This document shows positions 34,306-44,801 of a stretch of DNA of 64,000 nt, piece by piece. Both the position numbers and the translations under genes were made by a program. Every line of letters starts with the position of its first letter. The stretch's first letter is position 1. This stretch comes from Prevotella sp. (GTDB lineage: Bacteria; Bacteroidota; Bacteroidia; Bacteroidales; Dysgonomonadaceae): the NCBI GenBank assembly GCA_031285905.1, contig JAITVH010000048.1, positions 83,645 to 147,644 on the forward strand, given 5' to 3'. The notes below the pieces were generated by a model. That model was given only the letters and a program-made list of their open reading frames with translations, did no database searches and had not been told where the DNA came from.

Positions 34306-35688
34306 ATGAAATACGTAAGCTTTCTTGCGGTTGTGGCTGCTATAGGAGGTTTCTTGTTCGGCTACGATACAGCAGTCATATCAGGTACAATTAAACAAGT
34401 GTCATTACAGTTTTCTTTAGATACCCTCCAGCAGGGATGGTATGTGGGTTGTGCCCTCATTGGGTCTATTTTTGGTGTGGCATGTGCCGGATTATTGAGT
34501 GACAACTTGGGGCGAAAGAAGACAATGATAATATCGGCTGTCCTATTTTCTGTTTCGGCAATGGGATGCGCTGTTTCGGCAAATTTTGATCAATTAGTGA
34601 TTTTCCGTATAATTGGAGGTATAGGTATTGGGGTTGTTTCTATTATTTCCCCTCTGTATATATCAGAGGTTTCTGTTGCCCGGCATCGGGGGAGGTTGGT
34701 TTCTCTTTACCAATTGGCAATAACAGTTGGTTTCTTAGGGGCTTATTTAGTGAATTATGCATTATATATTTATTCTACCGGAGATGCAGAACATATCTCG
34801 AATCCATTAATGCACCAGATATTTTATTCTGAAATATGGAGGGGAATGTTAGGAATGGAAACAATACCGGCTCTACTATTTTTTATACTTATATTCTTTA
34901 TACCTGAAAGTCCGAGGTGGCTAATTCTACAACAGAAAGAAGAAAAAGCCCTTTCTATTCTGCAACGGATCTATTTAGCTGCAGATACGGCACTCTATGA
35001 AATGAAACAAACTAAGCAGGCTGTCAGTAACGAAACTAAATCGGAATGGAAAGTTCTGTTGAAGCCCGGAATATTTAAAGCTGCCCTTATAGGTGCGGCA
35101 ATAGCTATTCTTGGGCAATTTATGGGTGTTAATGCAGTATTGTACTACGGCCCGTCTATTTTCGAAAGTAGTGGCCTGTCAGGAGATGACTCGTTGTTCT
35201 ATCAGGTTATGGTAGGCTCAGTTAATATGTTGACTACCATTATTGCAGTATTCATTATAGATAAGGTAGGACGTAAGAATCTGGTATATTTCGGAGTTTC
35301 GGGAATGATAGTATTCCTCCTGCTTATAGCATTCTACTTTACCAAAGGAGCCGATCTTGGCCTCTCAAGTATATTCCTTTTGATCTTCTTTCTTGCTTAT
35401 ATATTTAGTTGCGCAATCTCTATATGTGCTGTTATCTGGGTGTTGCTTGCGGAAATGTATCCTATAAAAGTACGGGGACTGGCGATGTCTATCGCAGGAT
35501 TCTCTTTGTGGATCGGAACCTATCTGATTGGACAGTTAACCCCATGGTTATTGGAGAATCTGACTCCGGCAGGAACATTTATCCTGTTTGCCGTCATGTG
35601 CATACCATATATACTAATTGTATGGAAGTTAATACCTGAAACTACAGGTAAGTCATTGGAAGAGATTGAGAAATATTGGGAAAAATAA
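34306..35688 (+). CDS. MFS sugar porter
   Basis: This 460-residue transporter has 12 membrane helices and is a member of the sugar porter family (XylE-like). It imports a sugar with protons through the inner membrane. Motifs are GGFLFGYDTAVISG at the start, DNLGRKK between helices 2 and 3, PESPRWL after helix 6, DKVGRKN between 8 and 9, and PETTGKSLEEIE at the end. I chose the ATG at 34306, one base after the preceding stop; an in-frame ATG at 34285 would overlap the DUF4434 gene by 20 bases. Confidence 0.9.
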   Translation: MKYVSFLAVVAAIGGFLFGYDTAVISGTIKQVSLQFSLDTLQQGWYVGCALIGSIFGVACAGLLSDNLGRKKTMIISAVLFSVSAMGCAVSANFDQLVIFRIIGGIGIGVVSIISPLYISEVSVARHRGRLVSLYQLAITVGFLGAYLVNYALYIYSTGDAEHISNPLMHQIFYSEIWRGMLGMETIPALLFFILIFFIPESPRWLILQQKEEKALSILQRIYLAADTALYEMKQTKQAVSNETKSEWKVLLKPGIFKAALIGAAIAILGQFMGVNAVLYYGPSIFESSGLSGDDSLFYQVMVGSVNMLTTIIAVFIIDKVGRKNLVYFGVSGMIVFLLLIAFYFTKGADLGLSSIFLLIFFLAYIFSCAISICAVIWVLLAEMYPIKVRGLAMSIAGFSLWIGTYLIGQLTPWLLENLTPAGTFILFAVMCIPYILIVWKLIPETTGKSLEEIEKYWEK

Positions 35689-35708
35689 TAAATAAAAAAT
35701 AAACTTTT

Positions 35709-36914
35709 ATGGATTTTAAGAATTTAGCTGATTTATACAAAAAGGAATTATTGGAGAATGTTATTCCTTTTTGGTTGGATAAATCCCAAGATAAAGAATA
35801 TGGGGGATATTTTACATGTCTTGAAAGGGATGGTTCCATATTTGATACAGATAAATTCATTTGGTTACAAGCTCGTCAGGTGTGGATGTTTTCTGTATTA
35901 TACAACAAAGTGGAAAAACGTCAGGATTGGCTCGAATGCGCCATTCAAGGCGGAGAATTTTTGAAAAAATACGGACATGACGGCAATTTCAACTGGTATT
36001 TCTCCCTCGACAGAAAGGGAAATCCATTAGTTCAACCGTATAATATATTCTCTTATACATTTGCTACCATAGCTTTCGGGCAATTAAGTATCGCTACAGG
36101 AAATCAGGAATATGCTACTATAGCCCGTAAGACATTGGATATCATTCTTTCCAGAGTAAATAACCCGAAGGATAAATGGAATAAGACGTATCCGGGCACA
36201 CGCAATCTCAAAGGATTTGCTTTACCAATGATTTTATGCAATCTTTCATTAGAGATTGAACATCTGCTGTCAGAAGATTTTCTTATGAATGTGATAGAAA
36301 ATTGTATTCATGAGGTAATGGACATTTTCTACCGTCCGGAATTAGGAGGTATCATTGTAGAAAATGTAATGGAAAACGGACAGCTATCCAACACTTTTGA
36401 TGGACGGTTGATAAATCCGGGGCATGGTATCGAGGCCATGTGGTTTACAATGGATCTGGGAAAAAGACTCAATCGTCCCGAACTCATACAGAAATCTGTA
36501 GATACTACAATCAAACTTATAGAGTATGGCTGGGATCAGAAGTATGGAGGAATTTTTTATTATATGGACAGACTGGGATATCCTCCTCAACAGCTGGAGT
36601 GGGATCAGAAATTGTGGTGGGTGCATTCAGAAACACTCATCTCTCTACTCAAAGGATATAACCTCACTGGGTCGGAAGAATGCCTCGAATGGTTTAAAAA
36701 GATACACGACTATACATGGACTCACTTTAAAGATACAGATTATCCCGAATGGTTCGGTTATTTAAACCGCCAGGGAGAAACTTTATTAAGCCTGAAGGGT
36801 GGAAAATGGAAAGGTTGCTTCCATGTGCCAAGGGCATTGCTTCAATGCTGGAAAACCTTAGAAGAAATACAATCCCGGATAGAAACACAGAGCGAGAAGA
36901 TGCAAATATCATAA
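35709..36914 (+). CDS. AGE family sugar 2-epimerase (N-acylglucosamine 2-epimerase type)
   Basis: This 401-residue (alpha/alpha)6-barrel protein interconverts sugars at C2. The N-terminal stretch FIWLQARQVWMFSVLYNKV matches the RxxW-type site of renin-binding-protein-like N-acylglucosamine 2-epimerases. Later blocks are NPGHGIEAMWF and WDQKLWWVHSETLISLL, carrying conserved histidines. ManNAc/GlcNAc epimerisation is favoured, but mannose or cellobiose epimerases share this fold. It lies 20 bases after the MFS porter, indicating that an imported sugar is epimerised in the cytoplasm. Confidence 0.85.
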   Translation: MDFKNLADLYKKELLENVIPFWLDKSQDKEYGGYFTCLERDGSIFDTDKFIWLQARQVWMFSVLYNKVEKRQDWLECAIQGGEFLKKYGHDGNFNWYFSLDRKGNPLVQPYNIFSYTFATIAFGQLSIATGNQEYATIARKTLDIILSRVNNPKDKWNKTYPGTRNLKGFALPMILCNLSLEIEHLLSEDFLMNVIENCIHEVMDIFYRPELGGIIVENVMENGQLSNTFDGRLINPGHGIEAMWFTMDLGKRLNRPELIQKSVDTTIKLIEYGWDQKYGGIFYYMDRLGYPPQQLEWDQKLWWVHSETLISLLKGYNLTGSEECLEWFKKIHDYTWTHFKDTDYPEWFGYLNRQGETLLSLKGGKWKGCFHVPRALLQCWKTLEEIQSRIETQSEKMQIS

Positions 36915-37095
36915 TGAGAAACATATACTAAACAAATAATTAACCTAGTTACTTACTTAAATCAGAAAAACATGAAATTATAAAAAGATCCGGTTTAAAT
37001 AATGACGAAAAGATTTTACTTAGAAAAAACACGATCCCAGAACCATCTGCCAAACCTCCCAAATTAGTATTTATAATAATGTTAACGAATTAACT

Positions 37096-40000
37096 ATGAG
37101 AATTGCAAATTATTTATTTTGTATTCGAAAATGCCTTCTACTCATATGCATTTTTGTAGTAGGGCATGGGGCTATCTCTGCTCAGACAATAAAGCAACTG
37201 ACAGGGACGGTCATGGATGTAAACTCAGAACCTATAATCGGAGCTACCATTGCTATTAAAGGTACTGCTACCGGAACAATGGCTGATACTGATGGAAACT
37301 TTTCATTGAATGTCAGCCCTTCAGACTCAATCGCTGTTTCCTTTATAGGGTATGAAGCGAAAACCTTCTTAGTTGGCGATAATACAAGAATGACCATCAT
37401 ATTGCAAGAAGCAGCTAATGTATTGGATGATGTTGTGGTAACAGCATGGGGTACAGAAAAGAAAACAACCCTCGTTGGGTCTGTTTCTACAATAAAACCA
37501 AAAGAACTGAAAGGGCCTACAAGTAATCTGACCAATATGCTGGCCGGACGTGTAGCAGGTTTGATTAGCTATCAGGTGAGTGGTGAGCCCGGGCGCGATA
37601 ACTCTGAATTCTTTGTACGTGGTGTCGGAACCTTCGGTACAGGTGGTTCGTACCCCTTGATTTTGATTAATAATGTCGAATCTTCTACAGATGAATTGGC
37701 ACGTATCCAACCTGATGATATAGAAAGCTTCTCGGTGCTGAAAGATGCTACTGCTGCATCAATGTATGGTACCCGCGGTGCGAATGGTGTATTGCTGATT
37801 ACTACCAAAAGCGGAACAGAAGGTAAAACAAAGTTTAATATAAGATATGAAGGATCAGTGTCTTCGAATACGAAAGATTACAATTTGACTGATAATATAA
37901 CTTATATGGAACTGGCTAATGAAGCTACTCTGACACGTAATCCGTTAAAAACAAGGCCATATAGCTTGAAGAAAATAGAGCGGACGAAAGCCGGAGCTGA
38001 TCCTCTGATATATCCAAACAATAATTGGAAGGATATCATGATAAAAGATAATACATTTAATCATAGAGTGAATCTTAATGTATCGGGTGGAAGCCAGAAA
38101 GCCCGCTATTATATTTCCGGAACATTTAAGCGCGATAATGGGGTGTTGAAGACACATGAACTGAATGATTTCAATACCAATGTACGTAATACGACCTATG
38201 AAGTAAGATCGAATACCGATCTTGACCTTACATCTACTACTGTAGCTTCTGTAAGGGTAAGCGGTCAGTTCAATGAACGCACAGGCCCTATTGGTGATGG
38301 TGAGAGTGTATTCAAAAATATGTTGAAAGCTAATCCTGTAGCTTTTCCTGCCATTTATCCCACTTCGTTTATTCCATGGTCGAAACACCCTCTTTTTGGT
38401 AACGACTATATGTTGCAAGGGAATACTGCATCAGGGCTATACTTTAATCCGTATGCACAGGCCCTTTCGGGGTATAATGAGTATAGTTCGTCTTCTTTGT
38501 TGGCACAATTCGAATTGTCACAAGACTTCAAGTTCATTACACCAGGTCTGAGAGGACGGCTAATGGCATATACTAAAAGATATACATCTTCATCTTTGTC
38601 AAGACCTATCACTCCGTTTTACTATAATGCCACGATGGATCCTGACAAGAAAGACGTTATACAGGAGCTGAACCTGTTAAATGAAGATTCGGCTAAAGAA
38701 TATCTTCGTTACGAAGAAGGTGGTAAATATATCAGCGTAGATAACTGGCTCGAAATGTCTCTGTCATATGAAAAGCTGATTGCCGAGGATCATAATTTGT
38801 CAGGTTCGTTGTTAGGCTATATAAGCGATAAGAAAGTACATAATGCCGGCTCCCTCGAGTTGTCTTTGCCATATCGTAATGCAAGTTTATCCGGCCGTTT
38901 GACTTATGGATTTAAAAACCGTTATCTGGCCGAATTTAATTTTGGTTATAATGCCTCGGAAAGATTTGATAAAAAACATAGATGGGGATTTTTCCCTTCT
39001 TTTGGTCTGGCGTGGAATATCGCAGAAGAAGGTTTTATGGAGCCATATAACAACGTATTCAATAAAATTAAGCTGAGAGCCTCTTATGGGTTATTAGGAA
39101 GCGATAATATCAGCGATGGGTCTGACGGACGTTTCTTCTATATGTCCATGGTTAATATGACCCCGGGTAGTTATATGCATTTTGGCAACGATTACGGCAA
39201 GCCATACGAGATGATTTATATGCAGCGCTATGCCAATCCGGATATAACATGGGAAAAATCGAAGAAAACGAATCTGGCTTTAGATCTAGGCTTGTTTAAT
39301 GCAATCAATGTTGAAGCTGACTTCTTTTTTGAGAAGCGCTCTAATATACTTATGACACGTGCTGATATTCCAAAATCGATGGGACTGGCAACAGGTATTA
39401 AGGCAAATGTTGGAGAATCTAAATCGAAAGGATTTGAGATTACGGCAGATTATAACCGTGATTTGTCTAAAAATGCATGGCTACAGGTACGCGGTACATT
39501 TACATATGCAACAAACGAAATGACAGTATATGAAGAGCCTGAGTATCCCGACAACCTGAGGCATCTATCCCGCATCGGATACCCTATAAACACGCATTGG
39601 GGACTTATTGCCGAGCGTTTGTTTATAGATGAAGAAGAAGTAGCAAACTCTCCTTGGCAGGGAAGCAATGTTATGGCTGGAGATATCAAGTATAGGGATG
39701 TAAATGGAGATGGAAAGATCACTAATGACGATATGGTTCCGATGGGATACCCAACTGTTCCCGAAGTTGTTTACGGATTCGGGTTTTCATTAGGTTATAA
39801 AGATTTCGATTTCAATGCTTTCTTTCAGGGGCAGGCGCGTTCTTCTTTTATGATTAATGCCGGTAATATATCTCCATTTGCCAAAAGTGGCGGACAACAG
39901 AACGGGTTGTTGCAAGTGATAGCTGACGACCATTGGTCAGAAGAAAATAGAAATCCTTATGCTTTTTTCCCTCGTTTATCATCTGAAGTGGAATATAACA

Positions 40001-40248
40001 ATACACAGACTTCCAGTTGGTGGTTACGCGATGGGTCATTCATACGGCTCAAGACAGTGGAATTGGGTTATCAACCTAAAGGGAAATGGCTCAAAAGGAC
40101 TGGCTTAAATAGTCTAAGGCTTTATGCGAATGCGATGAACCTGTTTACGATAAGTAAATTCAAACTATGGGATGTGGAAATGCGGGGCGAAGGATTGGGT
40201 TATCCTCTACAGCGCGTATTTAATGCAGGTATACAGTTAGAATTTTAA
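37096..40248 (+). CDS. susC: SusC/RagA-type TonB-linked outer-membrane protein
   Basis: This 1050-residue porin imports oligosaccharides across the outer membrane with TonB energy. After the signal peptide (ending near residue 30 in GAISAQ) comes a CarboxypepD_reg-like domain (about 36-115, LTGTVMDVNSEPIIGATIAI). Then DDVVVTAWGTEKKTTLVGSV marks the TonB box and SusC signature, followed by a plug with LKDATAASMYGTRGANGVLL. The barrel ends in FNAGIQLEF. The 181-base gap before it has no clear consensus promoter. SusD follows after 20 bases. Confidence 0.95.
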   Translation: MRIANYLFCIRKCLLLICIFVVGHGAISAQTIKQLTGTVMDVNSEPIIGATIAIKGTATGTMADTDGNFSLNVSPSDSIAVSFIGYEAKTFLVGDNTRMTIILQEAANVLDDVVVTAWGTEKKTTLVGSVSTIKPKELKGPTSNLTNMLAGRVAGLISYQVSGEPGRDNSEFFVRGVGTFGTGGSYPLILINNVESSTDELARIQPDDIESFSVLKDATAASMYGTRGANGVLLITTKSGTEGKTKFNIRYEGSVSSNTKDYNLTDNITYMELANEATLTRNPLKTRPYSLKKIERTKAGADPLIYPNNNWKDIMIKDNTFNHRVNLNVSGGSQKARYYISGTFKRDNGVLKTHELNDFNTNVRNTTYEVRSNTDLDLTSTTVASVRVSGQFNERTGPIGDGESVFKNMLKANPVAFPAIYPTSFIPWSKHPLFGNDYMLQGNTASGLYFNPYAQALSGYNEYSSSSLLAQFELSQDFKFITPGLRGRLMAYTKRYTSSSLSRPITPFYYNATMDPDKKDVIQELNLLNEDSAKEYLRYEEGGKYISVDNWLEMSLSYEKLIAEDHNLSGSLLGYISDKKVHNAGSLELSLPYRNASLSGRLTYGFKNRYLAEFNFGYNASERFDKKHRWGFFPSFGLAWNIAEEGFMEPYNNVFNKIKLRASYGLLGSDNISDGSDGRFFYMSMVNMTPGSYMHFGNDYGKPYEMIYMQRYANPDITWEKSKKTNLALDLGLFNAINVEADFFFEKRSNILMTRADIPKSMGLATGIKANVGESKSKGFEITADYNRDLSKNAWLQVRGTFTYATNEMTVYEEPEYPDNLRHLSRIGYPINTHWGLIAERLFIDEEEVANSPWQGSNVMAGDIKYRDVNGDGKITNDDMVPMGYPTVPEVVYGFGFSLGYKDFDFNAFFQGQARSSFMINAGNISPFAKSGGQQNGLLQVIADDHWSEENRNPYAFFPRLSSEVEYNNTQTSSWWLRDGSFIRLKTVELGYQPKGKWLKRTGLNSLRLYANAMNLFTISKFKLWDVEMRGEGLGYPLQRVFNAGIQLEF

Positions 40249-40268
40249 CAAAAAGAAAAACTAAAACT

Positions 40269-42218
40269 ATGAAACTTAAGATAGATAAATCGAATTTTAT
40301 CGTGATCAGGAAAAATATACTGCGTCTTGTTTTGGCTTTTACTCTTATAACAAGCCAGACTGCATGTAGCGATTTTCTGGATATAGTGCCTGATAATGTA
40401 GCTTCAATTGATCATGCTTTCGAAAACAAAAAAGAAGCCGAGCGTTATTTAGCAACTTTGTATAATTGTATGCCGGAAGCCAGCCTTATCGTAAATCCAT
40501 TATTTTTAGGTGCTGATGACTTATGGACTTATACTGAGAATCATTATACCTATTGCTGGCCATGGAAAATAGCATTGGGTGAGCAGACCGCAGACGATGT
40601 GTATATAAATGCCTGGGAAGGGGAAAGAAGTATAGTAAGTATGTTCCGCGGGATCAGGGAATGCAACATATTTCTAGAAGAGATAAGAGATAAGCAACGG
40701 GTACCGGAATTAGACCAATATACAAGAAAGAGATGGATTGGTGAAGCGAACTTTCTGAAAGCTTATTTTCATTTCTATTTGTTCCGTATGTACGGGCCTA
40801 TACCGATAACAGATAAGAATCTACCTATATCAGCCTCACCTGATGAGGTAAAGGTTAAACGCGACCCGGTGGATAAAGTAGTGGAGTATATCGTAGGCTT
40901 ATTGGATGAAGCTTCCAGAGATCTGCCCTTGTCCATAGCCAGTTCTCAGACTGAGGCGGGTAGGGTGACAAAAGGTGCTGCATTAATGCTGAAAGCTAAA
41001 GTATTGGTAACAGCGGCAAGCCCTCTATTCAACGGAAATTCCGATTATGCAGACTTCAAGAATGTAGATGGTACTCCGATGTTTCCGGCTACTGAAGACA
41101 GAACATTATGGGAACGCGCGGTAAAAGCATGTGAGGCTGCACTAGATAGCGTTCCGGGAGCTTCTCTGTATAAATTCAACGAAGTGGCTACCATTTCCGA
41201 TAGAACAAAATATCAGATGAATACGCGAGGTGTTGTCACTCAGCGATTTAATAGCGAGGTGATATGGGGGAGATACATGACAATAGGCAATTCTGAACAA
41301 ATGCAGGAAAGAATCTTTGTTCCTCGTATAGATCCCGGAAGTAAAAAAAGCACACATTTAAATTCTTATGTTTCTGTTACGTTCAATATGGTCGACCGTT
41401 TCTATTCAAAGAATGGTGTGCCTATCGAAGAAGATATTAATTGGGATTACGCCAACCGTTTTAATACCACTCAGGTGGGTGACGGGCAAGAGTATAATGC
41501 GATAAAAGGCTATACAACGGCTAAAATGAATCTTGATAGGGAGAACCGTTTTTATGGTAGCCTTATTTTTGATGGATCATTGGTATTTATGCAGAGCTGT
41601 ACCGACAGGAACGATAACAATGCGTATCCTATCAATGCAAAATTTGGAGAACGCAACGGTGCTGTCGGTTATGAGTATGTGACTGTGACCGGATATTGGG
41701 TAAGGAAGCTAACAAACTGGGCTTTTACCATGACAGAAAATAGCTATACAACTCCTTACTATTCATGGCCTGAGATACGTCTGGCAGATCTGATACTCTT
41801 ATATGCAGAAGCATTAAATGAAGTAGATCGGCGTGATGATGCCATCTATCAATTGGATCTTATACGGGAAAGAGTTGGATTGAAAGGGGTGAAAGAATCT
41901 TGGCAAATGCATTCAAGAATGCCTCAAAAACCGGAAACAAGGGAAGGTTTACGTGCGATAATCCAACAGGAACGTGAAATCGAACTTGCATTCGAAGGGC
42001 ATCGTTTATGGGATACAAAACGCTGGAAAAAGGCAGGCGACTATCAGAACAGGAATGTAATGGGCTGGAATGTACATGGTAAAACTGCGGGAGAATATTA
42101 TAATCCGACTTTACTATATGAGCAAAAATTTATTATTCCTCGTGACTACCTATGGCCGATTTCTAATAATGAGTTGAGGAGAAATTCTAATTTAGTTCAA
42201 AATCCCGGATGGCAATAA
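40269..42218 (+). CDS. susD: SusD/RagB-type surface glycan-binding lipoprotein
   Basis: This 649-residue lipoprotein has a lipobox cysteine near residue 36 in LITSQTACSDFLDIVP. It is an all-helical TPR-like lid for the SusC channel. SusD hallmarks include FLKAYFHFYLFRMYGPIPI, GAALMLKAKVLVTAASP and, near the C-terminus, PEIRLADLILLYAEALNEVDR with LAFEGHRLWDTKRW. The length is greater than classical SusD (about 550). It follows susC by 20 bases. Confidence 0.95.
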   Translation: MKLKIDKSNFIVIRKNILRLVLAFTLITSQTACSDFLDIVPDNVASIDHAFENKKEAERYLATLYNCMPEASLIVNPLFLGADDLWTYTENHYTYCWPWKIALGEQTADDVYINAWEGERSIVSMFRGIRECNIFLEEIRDKQRVPELDQYTRKRWIGEANFLKAYFHFYLFRMYGPIPITDKNLPISASPDEVKVKRDPVDKVVEYIVGLLDEASRDLPLSIASSQTEAGRVTKGAALMLKAKVLVTAASPLFNGNSDYADFKNVDGTPMFPATEDRTLWERAVKACEAALDSVPGASLYKFNEVATISDRTKYQMNTRGVVTQRFNSEVIWGRYMTIGNSEQMQERIFVPRIDPGSKKSTHLNSYVSVTFNMVDRFYSKNGVPIEEDINWDYANRFNTTQVGDGQEYNAIKGYTTAKMNLDRENRFYGSLIFDGSLVFMQSCTDRNDNNAYPINAKFGERNGAVGYEYVTVTGYWVRKLTNWAFTMTENSYTTPYYSWPEIRLADLILLYAEALNEVDRRDDAIYQLDLIRERVGLKGVKESWQMHSRMPQKPETREGLRAIIQQEREIELAFEGHRLWDTKRWKKAGDYQNRNVMGWNVHGKTAGEYYNPTLLYEQKFIIPRDYLWPISNNELRRNSNLVQNPGWQ

Positions 42219-42229
42219 ATCATACAACT

Positions 42230-43534
42230 ATGAAATACAATTATATATCATTGATAACAGCAGCAAGTACAGGAAAATACTGCTTGCTGGATAAGACAAA
42301 ATCAGGATTGAAAATATTATGTCTGATAGCATTAGTGTGTACACTACCGCTTTTGACAGGATGTTCTGAAGAGAAGAATGAATCTCTCGAAAGTGGAGGG
42401 GATGCACCAGGTAAAGTATTGAATGTACAAGCAACCAGTCTTCCCGGAGGAGCTGAGATTACCTATGAACTTCCAGATGATGGGAATTTATCATATGTAG
42501 AGGCGATTGTAGAACTTCCGGGCACAACTATGAACTATAAGGCTTCGTCTTACAACAACAAACTTACAGTACAGGGATTGTCTTCTACTGCCGATCAACT
42601 TGTGCAGTTATACAGTGTAAGTAGGAGCGGGGTGAAGTCTGATCCTGTGGATGTAACAATAAAACCATTGGAGCCGCCGTACCTGAGTGTATTTAAAACA
42701 TTAGGAGCAAAAGAGACATTCGGTGGTGTGTATATCGAGTTCGATAACCCGACTACGTCTGAACTGGCTTTCTATCTGGGTTATTATGACGAGGACGGAA
42801 CATACGAAGACTGGGATTCATACTATTCAGAATTGGAAGATGGACGACATTCATATAGGGGTCTGGAATCTATTGAGCGCGAGTTTGGTATTTGTGTACA
42901 GGATAGATGGAATAACAGGTCTGACACTTTATTTGTGACATTAACTCCTCTGTATGAGGAAATGCTGGATAAGTCTTTGTTCAGAGACCTTACCCTTCCC
43001 GGCGATGTGGCTACGTACGAAAGTACCGGTGGCGAGTGGAATATCAATAAAGTAAATATCTGGGATGGAAAATGGTCTCAGAATTTTGATGATCCATATA
43101 CAGGCAATGGAACCAACTACCTGAATTTTACCACAAGAGGTGAAAACAATTTTGAGCCTACTCATTTTACAATCGATATGGGACAGAAAGCACAATTGAG
43201 CCGATGCCGTGTAAATCATTACTCCCGTTATCTTGACAGAGCGCTGAAAAGATACGAAATTTGGGGATGTACAAATGAGCCTCCTGCAGATGGAAGCTGG
43301 GATGGATGGTATAAACTGGGTGAATATGAACAGATAAAACCCTCAGGATTGCCAGGGAATACAGAACAATATGGATCTGGAGATGCTGAAGCATGGGAAA
43401 AAGGAGATGAAATCAATTTTGAACCTGATGCTCCAGTTACACGCTATATACGCGTAAAAACTCTTGAGAATTGGGCAGGGTTTACAAACGCATCTCTTGC
43501 TGAAATAACATTTTATGGTTCACCTGTAAACTAA
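42230..43534 (+). CDS. DUF4959/DUF5126/DUF5000 surface lipoprotein (SusE-position)
   Basis: This 434-residue lipoprotein has a long N-terminus ending in the lipobox TLPLLTGC (about residue 43). A fibronectin-like DUF4959 domain (about 58-135, GKVLNVQATSLPGGAEITYELP) is followed by a DUF5126 region and a C-terminal discoidin-like DUF5000 domain with FTIDMGQKAQLSRCRVNHY and TRYIRVKTLENWAGF. It probably binds glycans on the cell surface beside SusCD. I chose ATG 42230; an ATG at 42209 would overlap susD. Confidence 0.82.
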   Translation: MKYNYISLITAASTGKYCLLDKTKSGLKILCLIALVCTLPLLTGCSEEKNESLESGGDAPGKVLNVQATSLPGGAEITYELPDDGNLSYVEAIVELPGTTMNYKASSYNNKLTVQGLSSTADQLVQLYSVSRSGVKSDPVDVTIKPLEPPYLSVFKTLGAKETFGGVYIEFDNPTTSELAFYLGYYDEDGTYEDWDSYYSELEDGRHSYRGLESIEREFGICVQDRWNNRSDTLFVTLTPLYEEMLDKSLFRDLTLPGDVATYESTGGEWNINKVNIWDGKWSQNFDDPYTGNGTNYLNFTTRGENNFEPTHFTIDMGQKAQLSRCRVNHYSRYLDRALKRYEIWGCTNEPPADGSWDGWYKLGEYEQIKPSGLPGNTEQYGSGDAEAWEKGDEINFEPDAPVTRYIRVKTLENWAGFTNASLAEITFYGSPVN

Positions 43535-43549
43535 ATCGGAATTATAATT

Positions 43550-44791
43550 ATGAAATCAATTAATAAAATACTTTGCTTTCTGATCAGTCTGGTATTCTTC
43601 TTTTCTTGTTCGGACGATATGAATGAATTCAAGGAGAAATTTACAGACGGAAAGGAAATAAAATATGCAGGAAAAGCAAATGACTTAAGTATTTTCTCAG
43701 GAAATAACCGTTTGCAATTGCAGTTTGTATTAGGCCCCGACCCGAACGTCAATAAGACTATTGTTTTTTGGAATAACAAGAAAGATTCAGTAATTCTGAC
43801 ATATGACAGGGCTGATTTGCTTTCGGATACAATAAACCATATATTCGAGAATATGCCTGAAAACAGTTATAGTTTTGATGTGATAAATTACGATAAGTTT
43901 GGGAATAAATCGGTTTTAAGTACTGTTACCGGAAAATCGTATGGCAAGAACTATATCAGTACATTGTACAACAGGTATATTGATAAAACAGAGGTTGTAA
44001 ACGAAGTGAATAAGGACATAAATATCATATGGAGAGATTCACTTCTCAATACGGTCGGAGTAGAGTTGCAGTATGTAACGAACGATGACGAGGAGGTAGA
44101 TATATTTGTTGCAAACACAGATACAGAAACATTTCTGGAGAATTGTAACACTGACCATCCTGTGACTTATACTACTTTGTATAAACCGGAACCAACTTCG
44201 ATTGATACTTTCCGTGCAGATATTTCTTCATATCAGATTCTTTTGGCATATCAGCTGAGTAGCGCAGCCTTCTCTCCGTTAGTATTAGACAATGATGCGC
44301 CTAAGCACGGAGACTGGAATATAGCCTGGGCATACTTATGGGATGGAAGATGGTCGAAAAATCCTGACGGAGCATGGTACGAAGAGGTAGACTATCTGAA
44401 CTTTACGACAGAACTGAAAAAAGAAGGTTACGAAGGCCCGGCATGGGTGACGATAGATATAGGTGAAAGCTTTGTCCTGTATAAGGCTGTGGTAAACTTA
44501 TATTGGCCTTGGCAGGGATCGTGTCCTAAGGTATATGAAATATGGGGTTACAAAGGTGAGGGGGCTCCTCCTCAGAATGGAGAATGGACTGAAGACTGGA
44601 TAAAGCTGGGAGATAAGAATAACGAAGTAAACCGGGAAAGCTACGCCGGTGGAGATACTCTCATCCTCGACGATTCAGCGCCTGCAATCAGGTATATTCG
44701 TATGAAATGTATAGAGACATATAATAATGATAATAAGATCAAGAACTTCTCTATAGGCGAGTTACGGATTTGGGCATACCCTAATTTGTAA
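43550..44791 (+). CDS. DUF4998/DUF5000 surface lipoprotein
   Basis: This 413-residue lipoprotein (lipobox ISLVFFFSC, about residue 20) has the N-terminal DUF4998 pattern EFKEKFTDGKEIKYAGKAND, a fibronectin-like middle part (INIIWRDSLLNTVGVELQY) and a C-terminal discoidin-like domain with AWVTIDIGESFVLYKAVVNL and RYIRMKCIETYNND. It is the fourth gene after SusC and probably another surface glycan-binding protein of the same complex. The repeat element at 44802 follows 10 bases after the stop. Confidence 0.82.
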   Translation: MKSINKILCFLISLVFFFSCSDDMNEFKEKFTDGKEIKYAGKANDLSIFSGNNRLQLQFVLGPDPNVNKTIVFWNNKKDSVILTYDRADLLSDTINHIFENMPENSYSFDVINYDKFGNKSVLSTVTGKSYGKNYISTLYNRYIDKTEVVNEVNKDINIIWRDSLLNTVGVELQYVTNDDEEVDIFVANTDTETFLENCNTDHPVTYTTLYKPEPTSIDTFRADISSYQILLAYQLSSAAFSPLVLDNDAPKHGDWNIAWAYLWDGRWSKNPDGAWYEEVDYLNFTTELKKEGYEGPAWVTIDIGESFVLYKAVVNLYWPWQGSCPKVYEIWGYKGEGAPPQNGEWTEDWIKLGDKNNEVNRESYAGGDTLILDDSAPAIRYIRMKCIETYNNDNKIKNFSIGELRIWAYPNL

Positions 44792-44801
44792 TAAAACAAG
44801 T

